From the NCBI GenBank assembly GCA_025936755.1, contig JAICSS010000012.1, forward strand, positions 1 to 64,000: 64,000 nucleotides of DNA, in the 5' to 3' direction. Shown here one piece after another: positions 32,202-40,805 of the stretch. Position numbers and translations under genes: made by a program. Every line of letters starts with the position of its first letter. Position 1 is the first letter of the stretch. This DNA comes from Solirubrobacterales bacterium (GTDB lineage Bacteria; Actinomycetota; Thermoleophilia; Solirubrobacterales; 70-9). Below the pieces are notes generated by a model. That model was not told the DNA's origin. It saw only the letters and a list, made by a program, of their open reading frames with translations, and searched no databases.

Positions 32202-32534
32202 CTACCCCTCCGGCTCGGGGTCCGGTTCGGGCCGTTCCTCTTCTTCTTCGAGGTCGTCGTCGCTCGCTTCGAGGGCCTCGGCGCCGAGCGAGTCGCCCTG
32301 GCTGCTCGTCTCGAAGGCCTCGAGCGCGCGGTCGCGGCTCTCTTCGTCGACGGGGACGTCGTCGGAGACGCGGACCCACTCGGCCCCTTCGCCCTCGAGG
32401 TCGTCGAAGACCTCCTGGTCGACGGAGGCCGAGTCGTCGACGATCACGACCACCTCGGTCTGCGGGTTGAAGTAGGTCCCCGGCTGGACGAGCATCTCCT
32501 CGACCTCGTAGACGTTCTCCTGCGGCCCGGCCAT
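32202..32534 (-). CDS. acidic hypothetical protein
   Basis: 110 residues. The first half (YEVEEMLVQPGTYFNPQTEVVVIVDDSASVDQEVF) looks folded and beta-rich; the second is Glu/Asp-rich and ends in a Glu-Pro tail, likely disordered. No family recognised. Its ATG overlaps the stop of the upstream gene by one base (TGATG), which suggests coupled translation, and the peroxiredoxin starts two bases after its stop. Confidence 0.6.
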   Translation of the reverse strand: MAGPQENVYEVEEMLVQPGTYFNPQTEVVVIVDDSASVDQEVFDDLEGEGAEWVRVSDDVPVDEESRDRALEAFETSSQGDSLGAEALEASDDDLEEEEERPEPDPEPEG

Positions 32535-33013
32535 CAGGGCGATCCTATGAGATCCGCCAGCTGCCGTTCGGTCTCCGCCTCGACGTCGAGCGGATCCAAT
32601 CCTTCGCGCAGTCGCCGCTCGTTGCGGGCGACGACGAGCTGCCGCACCTCGGCCCGCAGCTCGGCGTCCATCGCCTCCTCGCCGCGGGGCTGCCCGGCCG
32701 CCGCGAGCAGGCGCTCGGTCTCCGCCTCGACGTCGAGCGGCGTCTCGCCGCGCTGCCGCCGGCGCTCCGATTTCGCCTCCAGCATCTGCCGCACCTCGGC
32801 CGCCTGGATCGCGGGATCGACCGCCTGCGGGGCGCCGCCGCCCGCCCGCCGCTGCGGGCGCTCGTCGAGGATCGCGAACGGGCCGCCGCCCATCGTCTCC
32901 CAGCCGCCGCCGACCCGCTTCAGCAGCAGCCCGATCAGCGGCGCCGCCACGCCGGTGAAGACGAGCAGCGCGACACCCTTCTGCAGAGCCGAAAGAGCCA
33001 GCGGGAGGGACAT
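32534..33013 (-). CDS. membrane-anchored protein with an internal repeat
   Basis: 159 residues. One hydrophobic helix at about 5-30 (ALQKGVALLVFTGVAAPLIGLLL) anchors a helical, Arg/Glu-rich remainder. That remainder contains two copies of a roughly 45-residue unit, each with Arg-rich NERRLREG/SERRRQRG followed by PLDVEAETER and a short Leu-rich end. The repeat suggests a duplicated helical hairpin. No family recognised. Start: ATG 33013 with TACCCT six bases upstream. First gene of the operon that ends with the peroxiredoxin. Confidence 0.62.
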   Translation of the reverse strand: MSLPLALSALQKGVALLVFTGVAAPLIGLLLKRVGGGWETMGGGPFAILDERPQRRAGGGAPQAVDPAIQAAEVRQMLEAKSERRRQRGETPLDVEAETERLLAAAGQPRGEEAMDAELRAEVRQLVVARNERRLREGLDPLDVEAETERQLADLIGSP

Positions 33014-33019
33014 CGGGCA

Positions 33020-33025
33020 AGGGTA
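33020..33025 (-). promoter_or_regulatory. -10 element for leaderless transcript (gene at 33013)
   Basis: TACCCT on the minus strand (33025-33020) ends six bases before ATG 33013. No ribosome binding site lies between. Confidence 0.45.
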
Positions 33026-33086
33026 GAGGGCGCATTCGGAACTGGCTTGTCGCGGCGAAACGCGCCTCACGTCCTCCTCCGTCCGC

Positions 33087-33118
33087 TAACCTTGAGGACC
33101 GGTTGACTGACCAGTCAA
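33087..33118 (+). promoter_or_regulatory. acyl-CoA dehydrogenase promoter with TetR-type operator
   Basis: TAACCT (33087-33092) is a candidate -10. Just downstream lies a perfect dyad with arms TTGACTG (33103-33109) and CAGTCAA (33112-33118) around AC. Dyads of this length and style are bound by TetR-family repressors of fatty-acid genes. Placed at about +4 to +19, it would block transcription when bound. No regulator gene is adjacent. Confidence 0.6.
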
Positions 33119-33192
33119 TCGGTAGGAACGTCAGCCCTCCGGCGGCGCTCCCGCAAACTTCCAAGAACCGCGAAGAAAAGGAGCACCGACCG

Positions 33193-34419
33193 GTGGTCGA
33201 CTTCACCCTCACCGATGAGCAGAAGGACCTGCGCGAGCTGGCCCACAGCTTCGCCGAGAAAGACATGCGCAAGGTCGCATGGGAGTACGACGTCGACGGC
33301 ACCTGGCCGCAGGACGTGATCGAGAAGGCCTGGGAGGTCGGGTTGATGAACACCCACGTCCCCGAGGCCTACGGCGGCGCCGGCCTCGACTACCTCTCCG
33401 GCTGCCTGATCGAGGAGGAGTTCGGCTGGGGCTGCTCGGGCATCGGCACCTCGCTGGCGGCCAACGGCCTCGCCTCGGCGCCGATCACCCTCGGCGGCTC
33501 CGAGGAGACGAAGAAGAAGTACCTGGGGATGCTGACCGAAGCTCCCAAGCTCTGCTCCTTCGGCCTGACCGAGCCCGACGCCGGCTCCGACGTCAGCGGG
33601 ATGAAGACCAAGGCCGTGAAGAAGGGCGACAAGTACGTCGTCAGCGGCTCCAAGTGCTTCATCACCAACGGCACCTACGCCGACTACTTCACGGTCTTCG
33701 CCAAGACCGATCCCGAGGCCGGTCACCGCGGCATCAGCGCCTTCGTCGTCGACGCCGACCTCCCCGGGGTCTCCGTCGACAAGAAGGAGGACAAGATGGG
33801 TCAGCGGGCCTCCAACACCGCGACCATCTCCTTCGACGAAGTCGAGATCCCGGCCGAGAACCTCCTGGCCGAGGAAAACAAGGGCTTCAAACTGGCGATG
33901 ATGACGCTCGACCGGACCCGCCCCGGCGTCTCGGCGATGGCCGTCGGCATCGCCCGCGCGGCGCTCGAATACGCCACGGACTACTCCAAAGAAAGGGTCC
34001 AGTTCGGCGTCCCGATCGCGATGCACCAGGCGATCCAGTTCATGATCGCCGACATGGCGACCAAGGTCGAGGCCGCCCGGCTGCTGACCTGGAACTCCGC
34101 GTTCCTGCTCGACCAGGGCGTCCGCAACTCGAAGATCTCCTCGATGGCCAAGCGGTTCGCCGCCGACTCGGCGATGGAGGTGACCACCGACGCCGTCCAG
34201 GTCTACGGCGGCTACGGCTTCATCAAGGAGTACCCGGTCGAGAAACTGATGCGCGACGCGAAGATCATGCAGCTCTACGAGGGGACCAGCCAGATCCAGC
34301 GCCTCGTCATCGCCAAAGAAGTCCTGCTCCCGCGCCAGGCCGAGGCCGCCCCGGCCCCCGACGCCAAGGCCCAGGCCTCCGAGCAGAGCCAGTCCGAGCA
34401 GGCCGCCGCGACGGTCTAG
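33193..34419 (+). CDS. acyl-CoA dehydrogenase
   Basis: 408 residues. FAD-dependent acyl-CoA dehydrogenase marks: FTLTDEQKDLRELAHSFAEK at the N-terminus, FGLTEPDAGSDVSGMKTKA, KCFITNG and a C-terminal YGGYGFIKEYPVEKLMRDAKIMQLYEGTSQIQR. The YEGTSQIQ segment includes the Glu that serves as the catalytic base in short/medium-chain enzymes. It carries out the first step of beta-oxidation, passing electrons to ETF. GTG 33193 has AAGGAG nine bases upstream; TTG 33103 is in frame but lies inside the operator. A strong terminator follows the stop. Confidence 0.93.
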   Translation: MVDFTLTDEQKDLRELAHSFAEKDMRKVAWEYDVDGTWPQDVIEKAWEVGLMNTHVPEAYGGAGLDYLSGCLIEEEFGWGCSGIGTSLAANGLASAPITLGGSEETKKKYLGMLTEAPKLCSFGLTEPDAGSDVSGMKTKAVKKGDKYVVSGSKCFITNGTYADYFTVFAKTDPEAGHRGISAFVVDADLPGVSVDKKEDKMGQRASNTATISFDEVEIPAENLLAEENKGFKLAMMTLDRTRPGVSAMAVGIARAALEYATDYSKERVQFGVPIAMHQAIQFMIADMATKVEAARLLTWNSAFLLDQGVRNSKISSMAKRFAADSAMEVTTDAVQVYGGYGFIKEYPVEKLMRDAKIMQLYEGTSQIQRLVIAKEVLLPRQAEAAPAPDAKAQASEQSQSEQAAATV

Positions 34420-34442
34420 CCCCGAGGCCTCACCGCTTCACC

Positions 34443-34474
34443 AAGCCGCCGGCCCCACGGCCGGCGGCTTTTTT
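34443..34474 (+). terminator. Rho-independent terminator of the acyl-CoA dehydrogenase gene
   Basis: A 12-bp perfect stem (34443-34454 with 34459-34470, loop CCAC) is followed by a T-run to 34474. It lies 24 bases after the stop. Confidence 0.92.
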
Positions 34475-34529
34475 GCGCTCAGAGCGAGGTCGCAAGGCGA
34501 CCAACGGCGGCGTAGGGGGGAGAAATCAG

Positions 34530-34578
34530 GGTGTGGTTGAGCTTTGACGTGGTATGCACGCCAAAGCTCAACCACACC
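34530..34578. repeat. 49-base near-perfect hairpin with the start codon in its loop
   Basis: The arms G-GTGTGGTTGAGCTTTG (34530-34546) and its exact complement (34562-34578) form 17 pairs; after one A-C mismatch (34547/34561) four more pairs (CGTG/CACG) close a five-base loop GTATG (34552-34556) that contains the ATG of the AbiEi/DUF559 gene. No T-run follows. Confidence 0.85.
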
Positions 34579-35501
34579 TGCGGGCGGCGGGGCGGCATCA
34601 GGCGCTCGCGGCGCTGGCGGAGCGCCAGCACGGCGTCGTTTCGGTGGGGCAGTTGAAGGAGTTGGGATATTCGAGGGACCGGGTCAGATGGTCAGTGCGA
34701 ACCGGATATCTCCATGCAATCGATCGCAGTGTGTATGCGGTGGGACATACGAATTTGTCGGCCCACGCGCAGTGCTTCGGGGCGGTGTTCGCTTGTGGGC
34801 CGGGAGCGGTCCTGAGCCATTATTCGGCAGCTTGGCTGCACGGGCTGGCTCGGTGGAAGCCGGCTCCGTTTCACGTCACCGGGCCCGTGGCGCGGCGGCC
34901 GCGATTGCCGGTGCGAATCCACCGGGCGCGGCGGCTGATGGAGGTCGATCGGGCGTCGATCGAAGGAATCCCGACCACGGCGGTGCCGCGGATGCTGCTG
35001 GACCTGGGCGCCGTATTGAGGTACGAGCAGTTGGAGAAGCTCGTGGAGCGCAGCGAAGAACGCGGTCTCTTCGACCTGCGGGCAGTCGAGGAGCTACTCG
35101 CTCGCACCGTCGGCCACCATGGGCACAAGCGGCTGCGACGGGCAATTGCGCTCTACATGCCCACCGGCTTCACGCGCTCCGGGCTGGAGAAGCGGTTCCT
35201 GGAGCTCGTCATCGCCGCGGGCCTGCCACGGCCGCACACGAACTACTTCGAGCACGGGTTCGAGCTCGACTGCTACTGGCCCGAGCACCGGTTCGTGGTC
35301 GAACTCGACGTCTTCGAGACGCACGGGACCCGCGCCGCCTTCGAGCGGGACCGCAAGCGGCAGGAGGACCTGCTGCTGGTGGGGATCGAGATGATCCGGG
35401 TGACCGGGCCGCGGCTGCAGCGCGAACCGGAGGAGGTGGTCCGGCGGGTCGCCCGGCTACTCAGCGAGCGGGGGCCGTATCGCGGCGCTTCGAGGCCTTG
35501 A
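34554..35501 (+). CDS. AbiEi-like N-terminal HTH plus DUF559 nuclease-fold protein
   Basis: 315 residues. The N-terminus ([39 protein letters not shown]) matches the winged-helix of AbiEi antitoxin-like proteins. The C-terminus ([60 protein letters not shown]) is DUF559, related to very-short-patch-repair endonucleases, with the D...E-D pattern of a PD-(D/E)XK centre. Such fusions are common in Actinobacteria and their role is unclear; no AbiEii toxin is adjacent. ATG 34554 lies in the loop of a long hairpin. Between about 34660 and 34770 the gene is richer in A/T than its neighbours, which suggests transfer. It overlaps typA by 41 bases at the 3' ends. Confidence 0.72.
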   Translation: MHAKAQPHLRAAGRHQALAALAERQHGVVSVGQLKELGYSRDRVRWSVRTGYLHAIDRSVYAVGHTNLSAHAQCFGAVFACGPGAVLSHYSAAWLHGLARWKPAPFHVTGPVARRPRLPVRIHRARRLMEVDRASIEGIPTTAVPRMLLDLGAVLRYEQLEKLVERSEERGLFDLRAVEELLARTVGHHGHKRLRRAIALYMPTGFTRSGLEKRFLELVIAAGLPRPHTNYFEHGFELDCYWPEHRFVVELDVFETHGTRAAFERDRKRQEDLLLVGIEMIRVTGPRLQREPEEVVRRVARLLSERGPYRGASRP

Positions 35502-37311
35502 GCCGCGCCGTTTTGTCGAGCTCGACCTTGCGCAGGCGGACCGCGTCGGGGGCGATTTCGACGCACTCGTCCTCGCGCACGAACTCCAGCGCGCCTTCCA
35601 GCGAGAGCCGGGTCGGCGGCGCGAGGCGGACCAGCACGTCGGCGCTGGCCGCGCGCATGTTGGTCTGCTGTTTGGCCTTGGTCGGGTTGACGTCGAGGTC
35701 GTCTGAGCGGGAGTTCTCGCCGACGATCATCCCTTCGTAGACCTCCTCGCCGGAGCCGACGAAGAGCTTGCCGCGGTCCTGCAGGCTCTGCAGCGAGTAG
35801 CCGGCGGTCTGGCCGCGGCGATCGGAGACCAGCGACCCGGTCTGCCGCGTGCGCAGCTCGCCCGCCCAGGGCTCCCAGCGGTCGAAGACATGGTGGAGGA
35901 GGCCGCTGCCGCGGGTGACGGTGAGGAACTCGGTGCGGAAGCCGATCAGGCCGCGGGCCGGCACCAGGTACTCCATCCGCACCCAGCCGGTCGAGTGGTT
36001 GACCATCTGCTCCATCCGCCCTTTGCGCCCGGCCAGCATCTGGGTGACGTCGCCGACGTGCTCCTCGGGGACGTCGATCGCCAGGCGCTCGACCGGCTCG
36101 TGCGTCTTGCCTTCGATCTCGCGCGTCACCACCTGCGGCTGCCCGGCGGTCAGCTCGTAGCCCTCGCGCCGCATGATCTCCAGCAGCACCACCAGCTGCA
36201 GCTCGCCGCGCCCCTGCACCTCCCAGGCGTCGGGCCGTTCGGTCTCCCTGACCCGCAGCGAGACGTTGCCGACCAGCTCGGCGTCCAGGCGCGAGAGGAT
36301 CTGGCGCGCGGTCAGCTTGTCGCCCCCCTGGGTTCCGGCCAGCGGCGAGGTGTTGATCCCGATCACGACCGAGAGCGAGGGCTCGTCGACGGTGATCACC
36401 GGCAGCGGCCGCGGATCCTCCGGATCGGCCAGCGTCTCGCCGATCGTCACCTCTTCGATCCCGGCGACGGCGATGATTTCCCCCGGCCCGGCCTCCTCGG
36501 CGACGACCCGCTCCAGGCCCTGCGTGACGTAGAGCTCGGAGACCGCGGCGCGCTGGACGCTGCCGTCGGCGCGGCACCAGGTGATCTGCTGCCCCGAGCG
36601 GATCGTCCCCTGGTGGACGCGGCAGATCGCCAGGCGCCCCACGTAAGGGGAGGCGTCGAGATTGGTCACGTGCGCCTGCAGCGGCGTTCCCTCGTCGTAC
36701 CGGGGGGCCGGGATCTTCTCCAGCATCAGGTCGAGCAGCGGGGTGAGGTCCTCTCCCTCGACGCCCTCCTCCAGCGCCGCCCAGCCGTCCCTGGCGTTCG
36801 TGTAGACGATCGGGAAGTCGATCTGCTCGGAGTCGGCGTCGAGGTCGATGAAGAGCTCGTAGACCTCGTCGACCACCTCGGCGATCCGCGCGTCCGGGCG
36901 GTCGACCTTGTTGACGACGAGGACGATCGGCAGCTTCCGCTCCAGCGCCTTGCGCAGCACGAACCGCGTCTGCGGCAGCGGCCCCTCGCTGGCGTCGACC
37001 AGCAGCAGCGCCCCGTCCACCATCGTCAGCGCCCGCTCGACCTCGCCGCCGAAGTCGGCGTGGCCCGGCGTGTCGACGATGTTCAGCTTCACCTCGCCGT
37101 AGGTGACCGCGGTGTTCTTGGCGAGGATCGTGATCCCCTTCTCGCGCTCGAGGTCCATCGAGTCCATCACCCGCTCGGCGACGTCCTGGCCCTTGCGGAA
37201 GGTCCCGGTCTGCCACAGCATCGCGTCGACCAGCGTCGTCTTCCCGTGGTCCACGTGGGCGATGATCGCGATGTTTCTGAGGTCTTTTCGGAGGCTCATG
37301 GCACTTCGCAT
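35461..37311 (-). CDS. typA: translational GTPase TypA/BipA
   Basis: 616 residues. GTPase motifs: AHVDHGKTT (G1), GITILAKN (G2 region), DTPGHADF (G3) and NKVDRPDA (G4). The EF-G-like domains III and V follow, and the BipA-specific C-terminal domain shows [11 protein letters not shown] and the lysine-rich [15 protein letters not shown]. TypA binds the ribosome and supports growth in cold and stress. Two in-frame ATGs compete: 37311 with GAGG eight bases upstream and 37299, which gives [18 protein letters not shown] chose the first. It lies after the cold-shock gene on the same strand, an association that suits cold adaptation. Start uncertain by four residues. Confidence 0.95.
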   Translation of the reverse strand: MRSAMSLRKDLRNIAIIAHVDHGKTTLVDAMLWQTGTFRKGQDVAERVMDSMDLEREKGITILAKNTAVTYGEVKLNIVDTPGHADFGGEVERALTMVDGALLLVDASEGPLPQTRFVLRKALERKLPIVLVVNKVDRPDARIAEVVDEVYELFIDLDADSEQIDFPIVYTNARDGWAALEEGVEGEDLTPLLDLMLEKIPAPRYDEGTPLQAHVTNLDASPYVGRLAICRVHQGTIRSGQQITWCRADGSVQRAAVSELYVTQGLERVVAEEAGPGEIIAVAGIEEVTIGETLADPEDPRPLPVITVDEPSLSVVIGINTSPLAGTQGGDKLTARQILSRLDAELVGNVSLRVRETERPDAWEVQGRGELQLVVLLEIMRREGYELTAGQPQVVTREIEGKTHEPVERLAIDVPEEHVGDVTQMLAGRKGRMEQMVNHSTGWVRMEYLVPARGLIGFRTEFLTVTRGSGLLHHVFDRWEPWAGELRTRQTGSLVSDRRGQTAGYSLQSLQDRGKLFVGSGEEVYEGMIVGENSRSDDLDVNPTKAKQQTNMRAASADVLVRLAPPTRLSLEGALEFVREDECVEIAPDAVRLRKVELDKTARLKASKRRDTAPAR

Positions 37312-37401
37312 TCCTGCGTCCTCGTCGCTCATGTGCAGAGCACACTCGCTCCTGCGTCCTTGGACTGCTCGGCCCTGAACCACCGAAAAGCCCACAGAGG
37401 C

Positions 37402-37430
37402 AAAAAAAACGGGACCCGGCTGGGTCCCGT
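37402..37430 (-). terminator. Rho-independent terminator of the cold-shock gene
   Basis: On the minus strand a nine-bp perfect stem (37430-37422 with 37417-37409, loop of four) is followed by eight T (37409-37402). The stop codon is 22 bases upstream. Confidence 0.9.
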
Positions 37431-37452
37431 CATTAAAGCGAGTACGCCGAAG

Positions 37453-37656
37453 CTACTGCTGCTGAACGCTCGCGGCGGCCGGGCCTTTGGGGCCTTCTTC
37501 GGACTCGTAGCTCACTTTGGCGCCCTCGGTCAGGGACTTGAAGCCCTCGCCCAGGATGGCGCTGTGATGAACGAAGACGTCCTTCGAGCCGTCGTCGGGC
37601 GTGATGAACCCGTAGCCCTTGTCGTCGCTGAACCACTTGACAGTTCCAGTCGGCAT
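37453..37656 (-). CDS. cspA: cold-shock protein (CspA family)
   Basis: 67 residues, a single cold-shock domain. [21 protein letters not shown] holds RNP1 (KGYGFI) and [10 protein letters not shown] holds RNP2 (VFVHH), the aromatic RNA-binding faces. Such proteins melt RNA structure and help translation. The start has GGAGG seven bases upstream; a second ATG four bases earlier is out of frame. The 5' leader of about 100 bases contains a hairpin (37734-37749), as is usual for cold-shock mRNAs. Confidence 0.95.
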   Translation of the reverse strand: MPTGTVKWFSDDKGYGFITPDDGSKDVFVHHSAILGEGFKSLTEGAKVSYESEEGPKGPAAASVQQQ

Positions 37657-37733
37657 GCATTGCCTCCACTTCATGTGCTGCGAACGCGGAGGATGCGATG
37701 AAGCAACGACTGCGAGCGCTACGCACAACTTTC

Positions 37734-37771
37734 GCCGGTAATCACCGGCCCTAACGCAGGGCACCGTAGCA
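37734..37771 (-). promoter_or_regulatory. cold-shock gene promoter and leader hairpin
   Basis: Minus strand: extended -10 TGC-TACGGT (37771-37763) and, about eight bases into the predicted transcript, an inverted repeat GCCGGT-N4-ACCGGC (37749-37734). The repeat could be an operator or a leader hairpin. No good -35 is seen. Confidence 0.35.
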
Positions 37772-37809
37772 GGATCACCCTCCGCTGCCGCGCCAAATGA
37801 GGGCTTTAC

Positions 37810-40095
37810 TTGCTTCCGCTCGTGCCGATATACAGAGGAGTGACCATCTCTGGTTCCGCAGTCGGCCGCCTGGCCCTGGTCTTCGCAGTCGCCTCCGCGG
37901 CCCTGCCCGCCGCCGCCGTCGCCGCCCCGAGCCCGCTTTCGCCGCCGCTGCAAGAGCTGGCGGAGCCGGCCGTCGCCGCCAAGCCCCTCGCCGCCCAGGC
38001 CCACCGGCTCGGTCTCCCGGCCGACGGGCCCGGCAGCCTCGTGCGGGACGGCGGGCGCGTGCTCGTCACCGCTCGCCTCACCGGCGGCATCGCCGCCGCC
38101 GTCGCCGGGCTGCGGCAGGCCGGGGCGCGGATCGTCAGCGTCGGCGCCGAGAGCGGGACGGCGACGCTCGCGGTCGCCCCGAGGAGCCTGCTCGAGGTGG
38201 CCGCCGCCCCCGGCGTCGGCGCCGTCTGGCAGGTGCGGGCGCCGGTCGTCTTCACCCCGGAAGGACAGTGCGAAGGCGGCGCCGCAATCTCGGAGGGGCT
38301 GTCCCAGCTTCAGGTCGACGACGCCCGCACGGCCTTCGATCTGCGCGGAAAGGGAGAGACGATCGGCGTCCTCTCCGACTCCTTCGACAGCGCCGAAGCG
38401 GCGACGACCGCCCAGGGCGACGTCCTCTCCGGCGACCTTCCCGGGCCGGCGGGAACCTGCTCCGGGCAGCAGCTGCCGGTGAACGTCCTCGCCGAGGGCC
38501 CAGCCGACGGCACCGACGAGGGCCGGGCGATGCTGCAGGTCGTCCACGACCTCGCCCCCCACGCGAACCTCGCCTTCGCCACCGCCTTCGAAAGCGAAGA
38601 ATCCTTCGCCCAGAACATCGAAGCGCTGGCGCGGCCGGTCTCCGAAGGCGGCGCCGGCGCCGGCGTGATCGTCGACGACGTCGCCTGGTTCGAAGAGCCC
38701 TTCTTCCAGGACGGGCCGATCGCGGCGGCGGTCGACAACGTCACCGCCGACGGCGTCACCTACCTCAGCGCCGCCGGCAACGACAACCTCTTCGACAGCT
38801 CCGGCAACCGGATCGCCTCCTGGGAAGCGCCCTCCTTCCGCGACTCGGGCGGCTGCCCGGCGGCGATCGCGAGCGGCTCCCACTGCATGGACTTCGACCC
38901 GGGGGCGGGCAGCGACGACACCTTCGGCATCGCCGTCGAACCGCACGAAACGCTGACCCTCGACCTGCAGTGGGCCGAACCGTGGAACGGCGTCGCCACC
39001 AACCTCGACGCCTACCTCCTCTCCAGCACCGGGCAGCTGCTGGCGAAATCGACCGAAGCCAACGTCAGCGGCACCCAGCGGCCGGTCGAGATCGTCCAGT
39101 GGGTGAACAGCTCGGCCAGCGCCCGGACCGGGCAGCTGGCGATCAACCGCCGCATCGGCGCCAGCCCGCGGCTGAAGTTCATCCTCCTGGAGAACGGCGG
39201 CGGGGTGAGCGCGACCGAGTACCCGAAATCGAGCGGGGGCGACGTCGTCGGCCCGGCCGTCTTCGGCCACGCCGGCGCCGAGAGCGCGATCGCCGTCGCC
39301 GCCGCTCCCTACGACGACAGCACCAGGGTCGAGCGCTACTCCTCCCGCGGTCCCGTCACCCACCTCTTCGGCCCGGTCGAAGGGCCGGTGCCGGCGCTGC
39401 CCTTCGGGGTGCCGCAGGTGATCCCGAAGCCCGACCTCGCCGCCACGGACTGCGGCGCCACCACCTTCTTCGCCTTCCTCCAGGCCGGGAAGTGGCGCTT
39501 CTGCGGCACCTCGGCGGCGGCGCCCCACGCGGCAGCCGTGGCGGCGCTGGTGCGGCAGGCGAAACCGACCCTGCCGCCGCAGCAGGTGCGGGGCGCGCTC
39601 GAAGAAACCGCGGCGCCGGTCGGCGCCTTCCCGGCCGACGCGGCCGGGGCGGGCCTGGTCGACGCCGACGCCGCGATCGCCAGCCTGCCGGGCCCGGTCG
39701 AAGGGGGCGACGGTCCGAGCGAACCGGCGCCGGCGCTGGAAACGACGAGCGGGTCGGCGGGGGTCCCGCCGGCGCCGCAATCGGCCCCGGCGCCCACCGG
39801 CCCCCTGCCCACGCCCAGGCCGGCGCTCCCGAGCACGACGATCCTCGAGCGCCCGCCGGCGCTGGTCCGCACCGGCGCCCGCAGCGCCCGCCTCGTCTTC
39901 CGCTTCGGCTCCGACCAGGCCGGCGCCACCTTCCTCTGCAAGGTCGACCGCCGCCCCTACCGCGACTGCGCCGCCCGCTTCGCGCGCCGTTACCGGCTCG
40001 GCCGCCACGTGCTGAAGGTGCGAGCGAAGAGCCGGACGGGTGCGCTCGACCCGACCCCGGCCGTCTCCCGCTTCCGGGTCAGGCCCGCCGGCTGA
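37810..40095 (+). CDS. exported subtilase-like protein lacking the catalytic His motif
   Basis: 761 residues from TTG 37810, with GAGGG six bases upstream. A signal peptide covers about residues 18-39. The S8 fold is visible: catalytic Asp190 in IGVLSDSF, the oxyanion Asn324 in AAGNDN and the nucleophile Ser568 in GTSAAAPH. The usual HGTH motif is absent; in its place stands [12 protein letters not shown] with Glu237, as in sedolisin-type Glu triads. After a Pro/Thr linker the last 80 residues form an Ig-like domain with two Cys ([13 protein letters not shown]), common in exported proteins of this bacterial group. Whether it cleaves peptide is uncertain. Convergent end next to the TVP38 gene leaves three bases. 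Confidence 0.8.
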   Translation: MLPLVPIYRGVTISGSAVGRLALVFAVASAALPAAAVAAPSPLSPPLQELAEPAVAAKPLAAQAHRLGLPADGPGSLVRDGGRVLVTARLTGGIAAAVAGLRQAGARIVSVGAESGTATLAVAPRSLLEVAAAPGVGAVWQVRAPVVFTPEGQCEGGAAISEGLSQLQVDDARTAFDLRGKGETIGVLSDSFDSAEAATTAQGDVLSGDLPGPAGTCSGQQLPVNVLAEGPADGTDEGRAMLQVVHDLAPHANLAFATAFESEESFAQNIEALARPVSEGGAGAGVIVDDVAWFEEPFFQDGPIAAAVDNVTADGVTYLSAAGNDNLFDSSGNRIASWEAPSFRDSGGCPAAIASGSHCMDFDPGAGSDDTFGIAVEPHETLTLDLQWAEPWNGVATNLDAYLLSSTGQLLAKSTEANVSGTQRPVEIVQWVNSSASARTGQLAINRRIGASPRLKFILLENGGGVSATEYPKSSGGDVVGPAVFGHAGAESAIAVAAAPYDDSTRVERYSSRGPVTHLFGPVEGPVPALPFGVPQVIPKPDLAATDCGATTFFAFLQAGKWRFCGTSAAAPHAAAVAALVRQAKPTLPPQQVRGALEETAAPVGAFPADAAGAGLVDADAAIASLPGPVEGGDGPSEPAPALETTSGSAGVPPAPQSAPAPTGPLPTPRPALPSTTILERPPALVRTGARSARLVFRFGSDQAGATFLCKVDRRPYRDCAARFARRYRLGRHVLKVRAKSRTGALDPTPAVSRFRVRPAG

Positions 40096-40098
40096 CGC

Positions 40099-40785
40099 TC
40101 AGGCCGAGCTGCGGCCCTGCCGCCGCATCGTCCAGTGCCCGGCCCCCAGCAGCGCCAGCAGGGCGAGACCGCTGCCGATCACCAGCGGGTCGGTGAGGGA
40201 GAGGTCTTCCAGGCGGGTGCCGAAGTAGACCGAGATCGCGGTGATCGGCAGGTAGCCGACCACCGTCGTCCAGAGGAAGCGCGGCAGCGGCACCCGCGCC
40301 GCCCCGGCCGCGTAGGAGACGATGCTGAAGGGGAGGATCGGGATCAGCCGCATCGCGATCAGCAGCGTCGCGCCGCCGCGCTCGATCCCCTTCTCGACCC
40401 GCTCGAAGCGCTCGGCGCCGAACCAGCGGTCCAGCAGCGGCCGCGCGATCGACTGCCCGATCGCCCAGCAGACGAGCCCGTTCAGCAGCCAGCCGAGCAT
40501 CACCAGCAGCAGCGCCGGGAGGAACCCGTAGGCGAAGCCGGCGGCGGCGTCGACGATCTCGGCCGGGTAGAAGACGATCGCGTGGAGGGCGGCGAGGGCG
40601 AGGATCAGCAGCGGCCCCCAGGCGCCGAGCTCGTCGATCTGGTTGCGAACCTCGTCGTGGTCGCCCTGGAGGACCGCCGTCACCGAATCCCGCAGGGGGT
40701 CGACGAGGACGACGACGAGCGCCATCAGGACGAGCCCCAGCAGCGTCACCCCGATCTCTGCCCACGGCAGGCGGTTCCTCTCCAC
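40099..40785 (-). CDS. TVP38/TMEM64 family membrane protein
   Basis: 228 residues from GTG 40785. Helices at about 10-30 and 58-115 and three more after 160. The family signature FYPAEIVDAAAGFAYGFLPALLLVMLGWLLNGLVCWAIGQ and MRLIPILPFSIVSYAAGA are clear; Arg and Pro in the latter are conserved in DedA-type proteins, which flip or scramble lipids in characterised relatives. The start has TAGCCT six bases upstream and no Shine-Dalgarno sequence. Confidence 0.87.
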   Translation of the reverse strand: MERNRLPWAEIGVTLLGLVLMALVVVLVDPLRDSVTAVLQGDHDEVRNQIDELGAWGPLLILALAALHAIVFYPAEIVDAAAGFAYGFLPALLLVMLGWLLNGLVCWAIGQSIARPLLDRWFGAERFERVEKGIERGGATLLIAMRLIPILPFSIVSYAAGAARVPLPRFLWTTVVGYLPITAISVYFGTRLEDLSLTDPLVIGSGLALLALLGAGHWTMRRQGRSSA

Positions 40786-40791
40786 GCGCCT

Positions 40792-40797
40792 AGGCTA
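40792..40797 (-). promoter_or_regulatory. -10 element for leaderless TVP38 transcript
   Basis: TAGCCT on the minus strand (40797-40792) ends six bases before GTG 40785, inside the 20-base gap after the helicase stop. Confidence 0.4.
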
Positions 40798-40805
40798 GAT
40801 GTCGC

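Noticed and set aside
34554-35501. AbiE toxin-antitoxin system
   Set aside because: Only an AbiEi-like domain is present, fused to DUF559; no AbiEii nucleotidyltransferase is adjacent.
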